Shown: positions 1 to 9,662, numbered from the stretch's first letter. The stretch is 47,603 nt of DNA from Promethearchaeota archaeon (GCA_019894735.1 JAGXOB010000002.1:22579-70181), one strand, 5' to 3'. Notes: generated by a model not told the origin, from the sequence alone. Numbers and translations: made by a program.

Positions 1-46
1 AAATTACAAAATTTTAATAAAAAAAATAATATTTATAATACTAATT

Positions 47-487
47 ATGGTCAAAAAAGATAAACGGAAATCGAAAAGGGTTAATATTAAAAAAGAACGT
101 CAAAAACTAATAAAAGAGAAGAAAAAGCTCCATCCAGATCAAGATTTTCAAATAGATAAAAAATCAACTAAAAAGATTGATATTCGACTTGAAAAAGAAA
201 CTAAATTATATTGGATACGAGCGATTACAGCAGTGTTGAGTGGTTTATTAGGGAGATTACTATTTGGTATCCCAAATACCAATTTTGTTTTTGGTTATTT
301 GTTATTGATTTGGATGTTGTGTTTCTGGTTTATTACTCCTTTTGGTGTTAGTTTTCTTGTTTTGAAATATAAATATGATAAAGAAGAATGGAATTGGAAG
401 AATATCATAAAACCAGGGATAGGAATTTATTTCTTTTTATTTATGATCGTTTCAGTAGTTACCCATACCTTTCTAGCCTTCATTTAG
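47..487 (+). CDS. Small basic membrane protein, unknown
   Basis: A 146-residue protein. Residues 1-55 are strongly basic and lysine-rich, so probably cytosolic. Three to four hydrophobic segments follow (about 59-76, 78-105 and 124-146), the last ending at the C-terminus. The ATG at 47 lies about 10 nt after an AT-rich TATA-like stretch, so the promoter may lie before the window edge. It ends 4 nt before the convergent pyrI gene. I do not recognise the family. The first hairpin-like pair of membrane segments vaguely recalls small archaeal insertase-linked proteins such as EMC6 relatives, but this is only an impression. Confidence 0.7.
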   Translation: MVKKDKRKSKRVNIKKERQKLIKEKKKLHPDQDFQIDKKSTKKIDIRLEKETKLYWIRAITAVLSGLLGRLLFGIPNTNFVFGYLLLIWMLCFWFITPFGVSFLVLKYKYDKEEWNWKNIIKPGIGIYFFLFMIVSVVTHTFLAFI

Positions 488-491
488 CTAA

Positions 492-995
492 TTATAAATG
501 AATGGTTTGTTTAATCCTTTTCTCTATCTTTTCCTTAGAGCTAAAAACAATTTCATCCAATTTATAAATTCTATTACAATATACGCATTGAATTTTTAAT
601 GGCTTTTCTTCGAGCACATTGAATTCAGTGTCTATTGGTTCCTCTGAATTAGATATACACGTTTTACTCTGGCACAAAATCAATTGTTTAATAATATCAG
701 GGAGTTCTACTTTTTTTTTTTCGATAACTTTATAATCTTCTATCAAAGAGATCTGAGCGTTCGGTGAAAGTATTGAAATCTGCTGCATTTGAATTTTATT
801 AAGAAATTCACCCTCGATTTTTATAATATCTTTTCTATTATATTTCTTTGAGGACACATTAACGCCAATTGTCATAAGGTTTGGAGATTCACCAAGTCCA
901 GTCAAATTGAGGATTGTTAAAGCATATCCGCTATCTATATGGTCAATAACTGTACCTTTCCTTATTTTATCAATTTTTAATTTTTCTTCGCTCAT
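492..995 (-). CDS. pyrI: Aspartate carbamoyltransferase regulatory chain PyrI
   Basis: Regulatory subunit of aspartate transcarbamoylase, the committed step of pyrimidine synthesis; it binds nucleotide effectors and joins catalytic trimers. The N-terminal allosteric domain carries the family signature KGTVIDHIDSGYAL (residues 13-26), then NVSSKKYNRKDIIKIEG and LSPNAQISLI. The C-terminal zinc domain has the four expected cysteines, C108, C113, C137 and C140 (CxxxxC...CxxC). The length (167) is slightly above the usual ~150. No pyrB catalytic gene is adjacent, although archaeal pyrB and pyrI are commonly side by side; the partner must be elsewhere. Confidence 0.95.
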   Translation of the reverse strand: MSEEKLKIDKIRKGTVIDHIDSGYALTILNLTGLGESPNLMTIGVNVSSKKYNRKDIIKIEGEFLNKIQMQQISILSPNAQISLIEDYKVIEKKKVELPDIIKQLILCQSKTCISNSEEPIDTEFNVLEEKPLKIQCVYCNRIYKLDEIVFSSKEKIEKRIKQTIHL

Positions 996-1053
996 GTTCT
1001 TATTAATAAAATTTTTTTATTGAAAAATGTTGTGAATAAATATCTTCAGTTTT

Positions 1054-2136
1054 TTAAGCTAGTAAGAATCTTGATAGAAAGAATAAAACTGTTGATAATA
1101 CAAAGTTATATGATAAATTATCATCAATATCAAGATCTAAAAAATCTAAAATACCTATAATTATGGTTCCAACTAATGGAAGCAGAATTAAAGTCAAGAA
1201 ATTAATTGTGTATAGTTGATTTAAAAATAGCAATGTGATAACTCCAGATAAATATGCCACACTCATTCCTGCAATTAAACCTTCATATGTTTTTTTTGTT
1301 CTACGAATTTTATTACGTCCGAATTTTCGCCCTATCAAATTTGCTGCCATATCTCCAAAAATAGACATGGTCATTGATGTGCATATAGTAAATGGTCCAA
1401 TAGGTTGAAAAGGTCCGTACAATAGGATAATTGAAAAGCAACCGATTCCCATTGAGATGTGCGGACCTAATCTCATATGACGTTCTTTTTTCCTAAGAAT
1501 TTTATTTACAGATTTTAAAGGATAAAGTTTGGGCTTTAAAATTCTGATAAAGTCAGCCGTCAGGAGACCAATTAAGGACACTCCAACCAAAAAAACTACT
1601 AAATATTGTGTAAAAATCATTTTATTGGCTTCGATGTTATAAATGGAAAAGAAAATATCTGAAATTATATTTGGGAAAAACTCTAATATGTAGACAAAAA
1701 AATTTTGAACTAGAAAACCAAGCGTGAAATAGAAAAAGGCAATCCCTAAAACAACTAAGTGAGTTAATTTTCTATAGAGTTCATATTTAAATGGGAGTTC
1801 CTCTGTTAAGTTTGAGGTATCTTCTTCCTTTGTTTTTTCTAATAATTTAAATTTCCGCTTTTCCCTATAAACTGAAAAGGAAAAATGAGGTAGGAAAAAA
1901 ACGATAAAAGTTATCATAAAAATATCAAATGGGAAAACGATAAAACCAATTTTAGAAATGTTTAAAGCATTTATGATTATGTTAATTGAGATGCTAAATA
2001 TAAGTAATAGTGAGTTTACTAAATTATTAATAAAAGCTCCTTTTTCGTTTCTCTTTTTCGCTAAAAATGCTATATACAGTGAGATAATTCCATATAAATA
2101 CAAAATGCACGTAATGATTAGTGATAGTAGATCCAA
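1054..2136 (-). CDS. SEC59/DGK1/VTE5-type CTP-dependent lipid kinase-like membrane protein
   Basis: A 360-residue polytopic membrane protein with about nine hydrophobic segments. The C-terminal half has the hallmarks of the dolichol kinase/DGK1/phytol kinase family: YRKLTH (121-126) opening a membrane helix, RLGPHISMG (222-230), GDMAANLIGRKFGR (261-274) and KKTYEG (281-286). Family members phosphorylate lipid alcohols with CTP; the archaeal substrate is probably a polyprenol or other membrane lipid precursor, which is inference. The start is a TTG because an in-frame TGA lies two codons upstream. The N-terminal ~115 residues (three hydrophobic segments plus a charged loop) are extra compared with the short family members. 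Confidence 0.8.
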   Translation of the reverse strand: MDLLSLIITCILYLYGIISLYIAFLAKKRNEKGAFINNLVNSLLLIFSISINIIINALNISKIGFIVFPFDIFMITFIVFFLPHFSFSVYREKRKFKLLEKTKEEDTSNLTEELPFKYELYRKLTHLVVLGIAFFYFTLGFLVQNFFVYILEFFPNIISDIFFSIYNIEANKMIFTQYLVVFLVGVSLIGLLTADFIRILKPKLYPLKSVNKILRKKERHMRLGPHISMGIGCFSIILLYGPFQPIGPFTICTSMTMSIFGDMAANLIGRKFGRNKIRRTKKTYEGLIAGMSVAYLSGVITLLFLNQLYTINFLTLILLPLVGTIIIGILDFLDLDIDDNLSYNFVLSTVLFFLSRFLLA

Positions 2137-2238
2137 AAATCAACATTCTCTTTAAGTTTCTTATAGATAATATCTGTGAAATTTTAAAATCTTTATTAAA
2201 ATTGAATAAAAAAATTAAAAAAAAGGGTATTTAATTTT

Positions 2239-3639
2239 CTAAAAACGAGTTTCGTCGATATTGGGCATATCAGGTGCAGTTAATGCTTTTTGAATTTCCT
2301 CGTTCGGAAGTTCATAATCTACTAGATTGCCTACTAAGTATTCCTTATACGCTAATAAATCAAAAAATCCGTGTCCACTTAAGCAGAACACTATGTTTTT
2401 CTTTTCATTGTTTTCTTTAGCTTTTAAGGCTTGATCAATCGCTTCTTTTACAGCGTGAGCCGCTTCAGGTGCTGGTAGAATACCTTCTGTTCTAGCAAAC
2501 ATTAATCCCGATTCAATAATTTCAGTTTGATGATGCATAACAGACGACATTATTTTTTTACTAGATAATATTGATATAATTGGCGCCATTCCATGATAAC
2601 GTAAGCCTCCTGCGTGAATTGGACTTGGGATAAAGTTGTGCCCTAAAGTGTACATCTTTAATATTGGAGCCCTTTTCGCAGAATCTCCGTAATCCCATCT
2701 ATAATCTCCTTTAGTTACGCTTGGACAGGCTCTTGGTTCCACTCCAACGATTTCTAAATCAGGATATGCTCCATGTAGTTTATCTCTAGCGAAGGGAATC
2801 ATTAAACCACCTAGGTTAGATCCTCCACCCATGCATCCAACTAAAACATCGGGTTCAACACCAATTTTATTAAGTTGAGTTTTTACTTCCTGCCCGATTA
2901 CGGTTTGATGTAATAAGACAAAATTTACGACGCTACCCAATGAATATCTTGCTTTATCGCTTCTTAAACTATGCTCTACTGCTTCAGATATAGCAATTCC
3001 TAGACTTCCAGGGTGTTCTGGATCTTTTTCATAATAACTTTTTCCAGAATCCGTAAGATTTGAGGGACTTGCATGAACTTGTGCGTTAAATGCTCTCATT
3101 AATATTTTTCTACCGGGTTTTTGTATAAAACTAGCTCGTACCATATACACCGTGCATTTTATATCAAATAAATTGCACCCATAAGACAGTGCTGAACCCC
3201 ATTGACCAGCACCAGTTTCCGTGATCAACTCATTAACGCCATCTCTTTTAGAATAATAGGCTTGGACTAAGGCTGTATTTGGTTTGTGTGAACCTGTTGG
3301 AGAAACCGATTCATTTTTATAAAGGATTTTAATGTCATCTCCTTCTATTCCAATTTTTTTTTCCAAACCATAAGCTCTATGAAGAGGAGTGGGGCGGTAC
3401 GATTTTACAAACATCTCCCTTAATTCTTTTGGAATGGGGATTAAAGGTTCTTGAGAAATCTCTTGAAGCACACACTCCTTTGGGAATATCGCAAATGCAA
3501 GTTCTGGGGGTGCAGGTTTTCCATCCATGGGATTTATTAAGGGCGTCATAGGAGCGGGTAAATCTGGTAAAATGTTAACCCATTCCTTTGGAAATTCGTG
3601 TGGTTCTAGTAAAATTCTTGTTTTATTATAATCTGTCAT
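2239..3639 (-). CDS. trpB: TrpB2-type tryptophan synthase beta chain, PLP-dependent
   Basis: A PLP-dependent lyase that condenses indole with serine. Visible features are the RPTPLHRA motif (82-89), the PLP lysine in SPTGSHKPN (K119), the ETGAGQWGSA loop (141-150) and the phosphate-binding GGGSN (271-275). Its 466 residues and the long N-terminal extension match the TrpB2 group common in archaea rather than the ~400-residue TrpB1. No trpA or other trp gene is next to it, as is usual for TrpB2, which is proposed to salvage indole. It appears monocistronic. Confidence 0.93.
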   Translation of the reverse strand: MTDYNKTRILLEPHEFPKEWVNILPDLPAPMTPLINPMDGKPAPPELAFAIFPKECVLQEISQEPLIPIPKELREMFVKSYRPTPLHRAYGLEKKIGIEGDDIKILYKNESVSPTGSHKPNTALVQAYYSKRDGVNELITETGAGQWGSALSYGCNLFDIKCTVYMVRASFIQKPGRKILMRAFNAQVHASPSNLTDSGKSYYEKDPEHPGSLGIAISEAVEHSLRSDKARYSLGSVVNFVLLHQTVIGQEVKTQLNKIGVEPDVLVGCMGGGSNLGGLMIPFARDKLHGAYPDLEIVGVEPRACPSVTKGDYRWDYGDSAKRAPILKMYTLGHNFIPSPIHAGGLRYHGMAPIISILSSKKIMSSVMHHQTEIIESGLMFARTEGILPAPEAAHAVKEAIDQALKAKENNEKKNIVFCLSGHGFFDLLAYKEYLVGNLVDYELPNEEIQKALTAPDMPNIDETRF

Positions 3640-3756
3640 TTTCTATTCCTGTTTATATTATTTAATCATCTATTTTATAAGATGTCTCATTTTAAAATTG
3701 GAACTCAATAATAATAATGCCCAATTGCAGATGCAATTGAATTTTAAAATATGATG

Positions 3757-3766
3757 TTTATAAATA
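3757..3766 (+). promoter_or_regulatory. TATA box of the candidate ncRNA
   Basis: TTTATAAATA lies about 15-25 nt before the structured segment beginning at 3781, the spacing expected between an archaeal TATA box and the transcription start. There is no plus-strand gene here, so the box supports an independent RNA transcript. Confidence 0.45.
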
Positions 3767-3780
3767 AAAAGAGCACAAAG

Positions 3781-3871
3781 GATGGTTTAGCCGTTGAGAA
3801 GCGTTTTCAGGAACGCCAAGGCCACTGCCAACAATAACTAATATTTTTAGTAACCATAGGAATAAACCATG
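3781..3871 (+). ncRNA. Candidate structured small RNA (~91 nt)
   Basis: This lies in the 301-nt gap between trpB2 and the Roadblock gene. A perfect 8-bp stem, ATGGTTTA (3782-3789) with TAAACCAT (3863-3870), encloses three local hairpins: GCGTT/AACGC around 3801-3816, a short GGC/GCC near 3820-3828, and ACTAA/TTAGT near 3836-3850. The enclosed sequence is much richer in G and C than its surroundings. A TATA box lies at the proper distance upstream on the plus strand. It lacks a T-loop TTCRA, so it is not a normal tRNA, and I could not match it to SRP, RNase P, a C/D-box RNA or a riboswitch I know. Strand is inferred from the promoter. Confidence 0.5.
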
Positions 3872-3940
3872 CTTTAATATAGTAATATTATTGTTATTAA
3901 AAACTTATAAAGTTAATCCTCTGGAATAAATCATTACCAG

Positions 3941-4345
3941 TTATTTTCTTTCAAATATGCTTGCTAAATTTTTTGCAGCTACTCTCATAACTTTTACAGT
4001 CTTCATTAAAGTATCAATGAGTGTTCCCGCACAAACAATAACTAAACGCCCTGCGTTACTAACAATAATATAACCATTTTCAGCTCTCACAATTATTTCG
4101 CTTAAGTCTTCTTGAAAAAGAGTTTTAATTGTGGAGCTCCCCGTCATTAAAAGAGCGCTCGCAAGGCCACAGAACTGATCCCCATCAACTTGGTATTGAG
4201 GTAGTGCTGAAAATGCAATTTGATAACCTTCCAAGCTCACAAGGGCGATAGCTTCGATATCCGCGTTTGAAGTGATAAATGTGATTTGAGGGCTTATTTT
4301 TTCAATTTCTTCGGGGCCAATACCTAGATCCGTTCCGAATTCCAA
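3941..4345 (-). CDS. Roadblock/LC7-domain protein (MglB-like)
   Basis: A single-domain 134-residue Roadblock/LC7 protein. The pattern is an N-terminal helix, then a strand with the turn ALVSLEGYQIAF (residues ~36-47), a central helix rich in small residues, and EIIVRAENGYIIVSNAG near residue 90. Such proteins dimerise and act as scaffolds or GTPase regulators for Ras-like or MglA-type GTPases. The TTG start is preceded by AAGGTGAT, an excellent Shine-Dalgarno at normal spacing, with a TAA stop in frame further upstream. It is divergent from the two large helical-protein genes. Possible partner GTPases lie at 43.6 and 44.9 kb. Confidence 0.85.
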   Translation of the reverse strand: MEFGTDLGIGPEEIEKISPQITFITSNADIEAIALVSLEGYQIAFSALPQYQVDGDQFCGLASALLMTGSSTIKTLFQEDLSEIIVRAENGYIIVSNAGRLVIVCAGTLIDTLMKTVKVMRVAAKNLASIFERK

Positions 4346-4544
4346 TACAAAATCACCTTCTACAGCAAGTTAGTTAATTTGAAATTTGAGATTTAACTTT
4401 TCTTAAATATTATTAATATAATATTGATACTTTTTATTTCTTTATCTTTTTATCTTCCTTATATTTAATTAAAAATTGGGAAAATCGATGTCAACTAATC
4501 GTTTAAAAATTTCTATTGCTAAAAGTTAAAATAGATCATTATTA

Positions 4545-6884
4545 TTGTTTATAAAAATAGATTTGAAAAATAACAAAATTATGATAACAACTCGAGAATC
4601 TATTAATTATCAATTTTCTTTAATTTTTGGTTACTCAAGTCCTACAGATTTGATAGTGGGACATGTAATTGGTCCAGGTAAATTAACTAAAGAAAAAGTA
4701 AACGAGTTATCACAAGAAGTTATTAAATTCCTTCGCATGTACAATGCTATTTTACGAGATTTCGCGGGATCTGAAGTATTTGCTATCGAATTTGAATTGT
4801 ATAATTTCGATGAAAAAGATGCTAGGACTAATATATATCCTAAATCCATGTTATTAATACCCGGTAGATTTAAAGATTGTGAAAGTCTATTACTTGCTTT
4901 AAAACCTGAAACAGGGTACTTAGACCCTCATAAATCGAGAGATTCAATAAATGACATCAGCAAGTTGTTTTATGAAATAGAAGAGTTTACAAATCGTCCT
5001 GAATTAGAAACTGCTAGGAAAATTCAAGTTTTTGAGAAATTTGCAACTCGTTTTAGCAAAAAACTTTATGGTGATTTGATTGAGGATAAATGGAATAAGA
5101 AATTAATTGGTCTCAGCGTTTCTTTACCAACTGAGAAAGAATTGTTATCTACTTACGCTTCAATTAGATCTGACGTTGATTTTCTTTGGAATAAGAGACC
5201 GATTGAAATTTGTTTTTCAAATCATAAGTTTGAGCGTTTAAAATCACCATATTCAGGGAAATCGATGATAGATCATTTGAAATATGCAATTTCAGAGCCT
5301 AGCGCAAATTTTATTGTGGAAAAAACATTAACGCTGGGGACCAATCTCCTTAAATTAGCAAATACAGGGACAATAGACGAAATTCAAGAAGAAATTATCT
5401 CCTACTTCATAACTAAACTCAAAGAAAAACTAACTATGACTAAAGAAGTTCAATCCAGTGAGGAGTTAATCTCAAAATTCGAGCTTATTTTGAGTGACTT
5501 AGGCAATAATGCAGATAATTTTACAAGAAACTCAAGAAATTTTCTCACGACGGGTGAAATTGGCAACATTTCAGAAATTTTAGATAAGTTTAATAGATAT
5601 GTTATGGACAATGCTGGAACGAATAGTGAAATTTTCTCAAATCTTTGTCAAATAGCGACAAAATCTATTAAATTATCAATTACTAAAGGAGAAAAACTGA
5701 GATCTATTGAAATGAGTTCTGTAATAAATCACTTTGATGAAATCATTAGGAATAGCATTAAATGTATTCGTGAATCCTTCCCTCGATATCTTTCAAATAG
5801 AAGATTAAAAATGTTAGTTTACAGTTTTATGAGAAGATTGCATAGCAAATTTGACAATGAACAGAAACCTTCCAAAGTATTAGGACAAAATATATTAGAT
5901 AAGTTGGAACAACATTTAACATCTCAAATTGAAATAAATCCCGTAGTTCTGCTAAAAGCGGGTAAGTTTAACGAAAGTGTATTAGAAAGAGAGTTTAAAA
6001 AAATAGTTAATGAGAATATTAAGTCGTTTTTTAGAAGCGTTAAATTGAACATTAGTGATTTAATTGCTTTCGCAGAAGTACAAATGGAAAAGAATCCAAA
6101 GGAAATAGAATCGCATCTAAAGAAATTTGAACATTATTCCGGTGAATTAAAATACTTGCTAAGTTATATTCTAAGATATTCTACCATTAACCGGTTTTTA
6201 AAAGAAGAACCTGATGTAGAAATAAGAGATCCAGTTACTTTTACGAATAGGTTTCATCGATTCTTAGAAAAAAGAGTTGGTGGGATTAACTTAATCTGGA
6301 AATCTTATGTTTTAGAATGGATAAAAGATTATGCTAAAAAGTTTTTTATTGTGGAAGAAAAAAGAGATTGGAAACTAGATGAGACTTTATTTGAATTCAT
6401 AAAATATCTTGAAGAGCGTGAATCAAAAGAGCAAGAACCAGAAACTTTTTTTAAATTTTTAGATAAATATATCCAAAATGTCACAGATCCAATTGAAAAA
6501 GAGAATTTAGTCGATTTTTATAAGCACTACGATTATTGTATTGGTATTAAAACTGAATTTCCTAAATACGTTCAGAGTAAGGTTGAAAAAGAAATTAATC
6601 TGTTTATTACTGATCAAGAAAGATTGAAACCTATAGAGTATTTCAGCATCGATGAGAAAGATACATTCAAGAATTTTGTAAAAGAAAAAGAACTAAAATA
6701 TTTTTCTAAATTAATAGCAAGACCTGTATCATTGATTTTAAAACAAGATTTAACAAGTGAAGAAAAGGAATTATTTAAAGCTGATTTATTTCACGTATTT
6801 GAATTTAAGTATTGGCATAAAAATACAAAGTTTGATATAGCAGACAATTTTAAGGAAGTTTATAGAGAATGGGTAAAATTATGA
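4545..6884 (+). CDS. Large mostly helical protein, unknown function
   Basis: A 779-residue soluble protein with no signal peptide or membrane segment. The first ~130 residues look like a mixed alpha/beta domain (repeated beta-type stretches such as IMITTRES, DLIVGHVIGPG and SMLLIPG). The rest is charged, leucine- and lysine-rich, and reads as continuous helices with no nucleotide-binding motif. The reading frame begins at a TTG (4545); an in-frame ATG at 4581 is an alternative start. It overlaps the next gene by 16 nt, so the two are surely co-transcribed. The alpha/beta N-terminus beside a Roadblock gene makes a longin- or Roadblock-like fold conceivable, but I see no sequence proof. Confidence 0.8.
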   Translation: MFIKIDLKNNKIMITTRESINYQFSLIFGYSSPTDLIVGHVIGPGKLTKEKVNELSQEVIKFLRMYNAILRDFAGSEVFAIEFELYNFDEKDARTNIYPKSMLLIPGRFKDCESLLLALKPETGYLDPHKSRDSINDISKLFYEIEEFTNRPELETARKIQVFEKFATRFSKKLYGDLIEDKWNKKLIGLSVSLPTEKELLSTYASIRSDVDFLWNKRPIEICFSNHKFERLKSPYSGKSMIDHLKYAISEPSANFIVEKTLTLGTNLLKLANTGTIDEIQEEIISYFITKLKEKLTMTKEVQSSEELISKFELILSDLGNNADNFTRNSRNFLTTGEIGNISEILDKFNRYVMDNAGTNSEIFSNLCQIATKSIKLSITKGEKLRSIEMSSVINHFDEIIRNSIKCIRESFPRYLSNRRLKMLVYSFMRRLHSKFDNEQKPSKVLGQNILDKLEQHLTSQIEINPVVLLKAGKFNESVLEREFKKIVNENIKSFFRSVKLNISDLIAFAEVQMEKNPKEIESHLKKFEHYSGELKYLLSYILRYSTINRFLKEEPDVEIRDPVTFTNRFHRFLEKRVGGINLIWKSYVLEWIKDYAKKFFIVEEKRDWKLDETLFEFIKYLEERESKEQEPETFFKFLDKYIQNVTDPIEKENLVDFYKHYDYCIGIKTEFPKYVQSKVEKEINLFITDQERLKPIEYFSIDEKDTFKNFVKEKELKYFSKLIARPVSLILKQDLTSEEKELFKADLFHVFEFKYWHKNTKFDIADNFKEVYREWVKL

Positions 6885-9277
6885 TAAGTGGAGTAAAGAG
6901 AAAATCAACTGCAGTAGAGAGTACATATAGGTTCTTTCAAACTATAGATTTAATCATCACTCATTTGAAGAGAAAAGCAGATAAAGAAAAAATCTTTGAA
7001 TTAATACACGAAAATCCAAATTTGCGGTCACTTTTAATAGCAACAGCAGCAGTCCATTTATATCACTATATGGGCATTAAGGTGCAGGAATCTTTAAATG
7101 CAAATAAATTGACAATTGATTCTACTCAACTATTAGAATTAAAAGAAAAACAAATTTTAATGGAAGAAGTCGGTTCTCTACTAAAAAATTCGTTTGAATT
7201 AGAGAGAGGAATTTTTGATGAAATAATTGATTTGGAAAATTTGTTTTTATCGCTTTTAATCGAAGAAAGGCTCGGAAACCTTCAAGAAACTGAGAAAGTA
7301 AAAAAAATAGAAGACATTGAAGATCAAATTGAATTTGGACTGTTAAATATCATTTCTAAATTTCCATCATTTTATTTCTACGATTTCATTGGCGACTTGA
7401 TAGGCTTTAATGATGATGTAAGAAGGGGCATTTTAGAGGAGGCTGCCGCACTAAAAAGTGTGTCTCTCGAGATAGAAAAACAATTAGAATTTGAAGAAAA
7501 GGAAGATCAGTTTATTGAGGTTTTTACCTTAAATCGATTAATTGAGAAAATACAGAACGAATTTGAATTCAAGTCTTATAAGGAATTGCAAGTTCAAACT
7601 ATGCCTATAAGAATGATAAAGAAGAGAATTCTAGAGCATGAACTTAATAAATTTCCTATTTCAATTTCCGGATTAAGTAGATATATTGAAGGAAACAATC
7701 TAAAACGGGAAACTATTAAATACATAAATAACGCTCTCAAAGAAAATCTTAATTACGAACAGTTTGAGGAACAAATCCTTTCAGATTTAAAATATGAAAT
7801 AACGAAGCAATTAAAGACAAATCCTAACGATTTTGTTTATTTTCTTCAGAGTTTATACGAATCTAGTTTTGAAGATGTTATTTTCTTGCTTAATAAAAGG
7901 GGAATTAAAGATACTTTGCATTTAATTAATATTGATTATGAGCTAGCCGAAAACATAAAGAAAAACATGATTAGATACAACATCAAAAAACAAGATTTAA
8001 TAGCTTTAAACGATAATAAAAAAAATTTGATTTATATAGCAAAAAAAGCGTTATGTAATCTAAAATTTTCATACCTGGAAAAATATATGACAAAAGTGGG
8101 AGATCTTACAGAATTTGATCTCTTTAAAATTCTTTATCGAAATGAAAGTGAATTTGACGAGTTATGGGATATTTTAGAAAAGAAAACGGGTTTCTCAATT
8201 AATAATTTGAGAGAATTTGTAAGAAAAAAGCAAATTATTGACAAAATATTTTTTCATGATTTAGAGCTTAGTAATTATTCACAGATAATTCTTCTTATTA
8301 ATTACGATGAGATTTTTACCAATTTAGTTACTGATTTATTTTACAACATTTTAGCTAAAGTCTTAAGACAATTAAGTAGAATTATTGAATTATATGGCAT
8401 AGTTTCAAATGATAAAGCTATTTTTTCACCCGCTTTAAAAAGAGCAGTTCAAACCAAAGATGCAGAAGATTGGAGCCAAATTAAATTGGAAGAACTAAGT
8501 ATTAAGCGTTTAATGAAAAGACAAAAAGAATTAGTCGTTGTTTTTAATGCTATAAATCAAGTTTTTTTAGTTAATGGGTTTATTCTATCCCGTTTAACTA
8601 ACAAATCTCTAAAGGAAAGTATGTTCGAACTAAAAAACAAAGAAAGTTATGTGTATAAAGATATATTACCTTTGAAATTGAAAGCTGATTTAGTTTCTCC
8701 TATATCATATTGTATTGCTTATGATCTAATCAAAAGATTTGAAAATTATGGCGATACTGAAAAAATTAAAGTTATTAACGCTAGTTTAGAAAAACAGAAA
8801 AAAGATGATGATAAAAAGAAAGAATTTCACAAAGCACAGCAAGAAAATCCCTTTAATTGGATAGAGCGTAAAATTACTTCTTCAATGATGGGAATTAATC
8901 GCCCAGGAATGAATCCGAATCAATTCTATTGGGAAGATAAGGATACAAAAATCGCAACCGAACAAATAAAAATTCACAGCGGTTTAACAGATGACCCTTT
9001 TAGTAATTTTTGTGAATTCTATTATTTTGCAGTAGAAAAAATTAAATCTCATATTGAAGATATGAAACTACCTACTCGTGAAGTAATTGAAATTGAAGTT
9101 TCAAGTTTTATAAATGAAGTATTATCTGAGAGATTAAAGCATGCACCAAATCCTCAAGAAATTAGAGATATACTTGAAGGCGAGAGATATAAAATAGCAA
9201 AAAAAATTGCGTTAAAAATAGGAATGTTATTAGATAAAGCTCTATATATAAAATTCAAGCAGAAACGGAAGAAATAA
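6869..9277 (+). CDS. Large helical protein, unknown function, coupled to the preceding gene
   Basis: An 802-residue protein beginning at an ATG inside the end of the upstream gene (16-nt overlap in another frame), which implies translational coupling and probably a joint complex. It is almost entirely charged helix (E, K, L, I), with no membrane segments, Walker motifs or cysteine clusters. The C-terminal ~120 residues are less repetitive and contain a proline/glycine-rich turn, GINRPGMNPNQFYW (around residue 674), followed by a conserved-looking globular segment and a basic tail ending KQKRKK. I do not recognise the family. The size and the pair arrangement suggest a structural or scaffold role. 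Confidence 0.8.
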   Translation: MGKIMISGVKRKSTAVESTYRFFQTIDLIITHLKRKADKEKIFELIHENPNLRSLLIATAAVHLYHYMGIKVQESLNANKLTIDSTQLLELKEKQILMEEVGSLLKNSFELERGIFDEIIDLENLFLSLLIEERLGNLQETEKVKKIEDIEDQIEFGLLNIISKFPSFYFYDFIGDLIGFNDDVRRGILEEAAALKSVSLEIEKQLEFEEKEDQFIEVFTLNRLIEKIQNEFEFKSYKELQVQTMPIRMIKKRILEHELNKFPISISGLSRYIEGNNLKRETIKYINNALKENLNYEQFEEQILSDLKYEITKQLKTNPNDFVYFLQSLYESSFEDVIFLLNKRGIKDTLHLINIDYELAENIKKNMIRYNIKKQDLIALNDNKKNLIYIAKKALCNLKFSYLEKYMTKVGDLTEFDLFKILYRNESEFDELWDILEKKTGFSINNLREFVRKKQIIDKIFFHDLELSNYSQIILLINYDEIFTNLVTDLFYNILAKVLRQLSRIIELYGIVSNDKAIFSPALKRAVQTKDAEDWSQIKLEELSIKRLMKRQKELVVVFNAINQVFLVNGFILSRLTNKSLKESMFELKNKESYVYKDILPLKLKADLVSPISYCIAYDLIKRFENYGDTEKIKVINASLEKQKKDDDKKKEFHKAQQENPFNWIERKITSSMMGINRPGMNPNQFYWEDKDTKIATEQIKIHSGLTDDPFSNFCEFYYFAVEKIKSHIEDMKLPTREVIEIEVSSFINEVLSERLKHAPNPQEIRDILEGERYKIAKKIALKIGMLLDKALYIKFKQKRKK

Positions 9278-9378
9278 CTTAACATTCCTTACTAAAATAA
9301 CAAAAATATTAAAATTATTATAATTTAATTTATTTACAATTTCATTTTAAAATATCATCAAACGCATATGATTAAATC

Positions 9379-9651
9379 ATGTCAGGGTTAAAAACAGGAT
9401 TAGGGTACATAAAAGATTCTTTTTCTCAAATTCTAAAAGGATTTATTCTTTTTGTACTCGTTACTTCGGGTTTAGGATTTGCTGTTCTATTAAAGTACTT
9501 TGGGTACAATGGTAGCACAATTGCATCTGCCGGAATAACTCTGGAAGTTATTGGTTTGATTCTAAGTTACCTGCTTCTTCGAAAATATGTTGCTCTAAAA
9601 GAAGAAGAAGAGAAAAAAAAGGAAAGAAAAGGAAAGAAAAGGAAAATTTAA
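9379..9651 (+). CDS. Small two-helix membrane protein with basic tail
   Basis: A 90-residue protein with two predicted membrane helices (about 18-38 and 46-67) joined by a short glycine-rich turn, followed by a highly charged C-terminal tail of lysine and glutamate. No Shine-Dalgarno is visible before the ATG. The gene is 101 nt downstream of the pair of large helical-protein genes and may be a separate unit. The function is unknown. Confidence 0.65.
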   Translation: MSGLKTGLGYIKDSFSQILKGFILFVLVTSGLGFAVLLKYFGYNGSTIASAGITLEVIGLILSYLLLRKYVALKEEEEKKKERKGKKRKI

Positions 9652-9662
9652 ATGAATTACAC

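Noticed and set aside
3781..3871. Structured RNA near 3.8 kb as a tRNA or tRNA-Sec
   Set aside because: A TCA lies in one hairpin loop, but the loop size is wrong and there is no T-loop TTCRA or matching arms.
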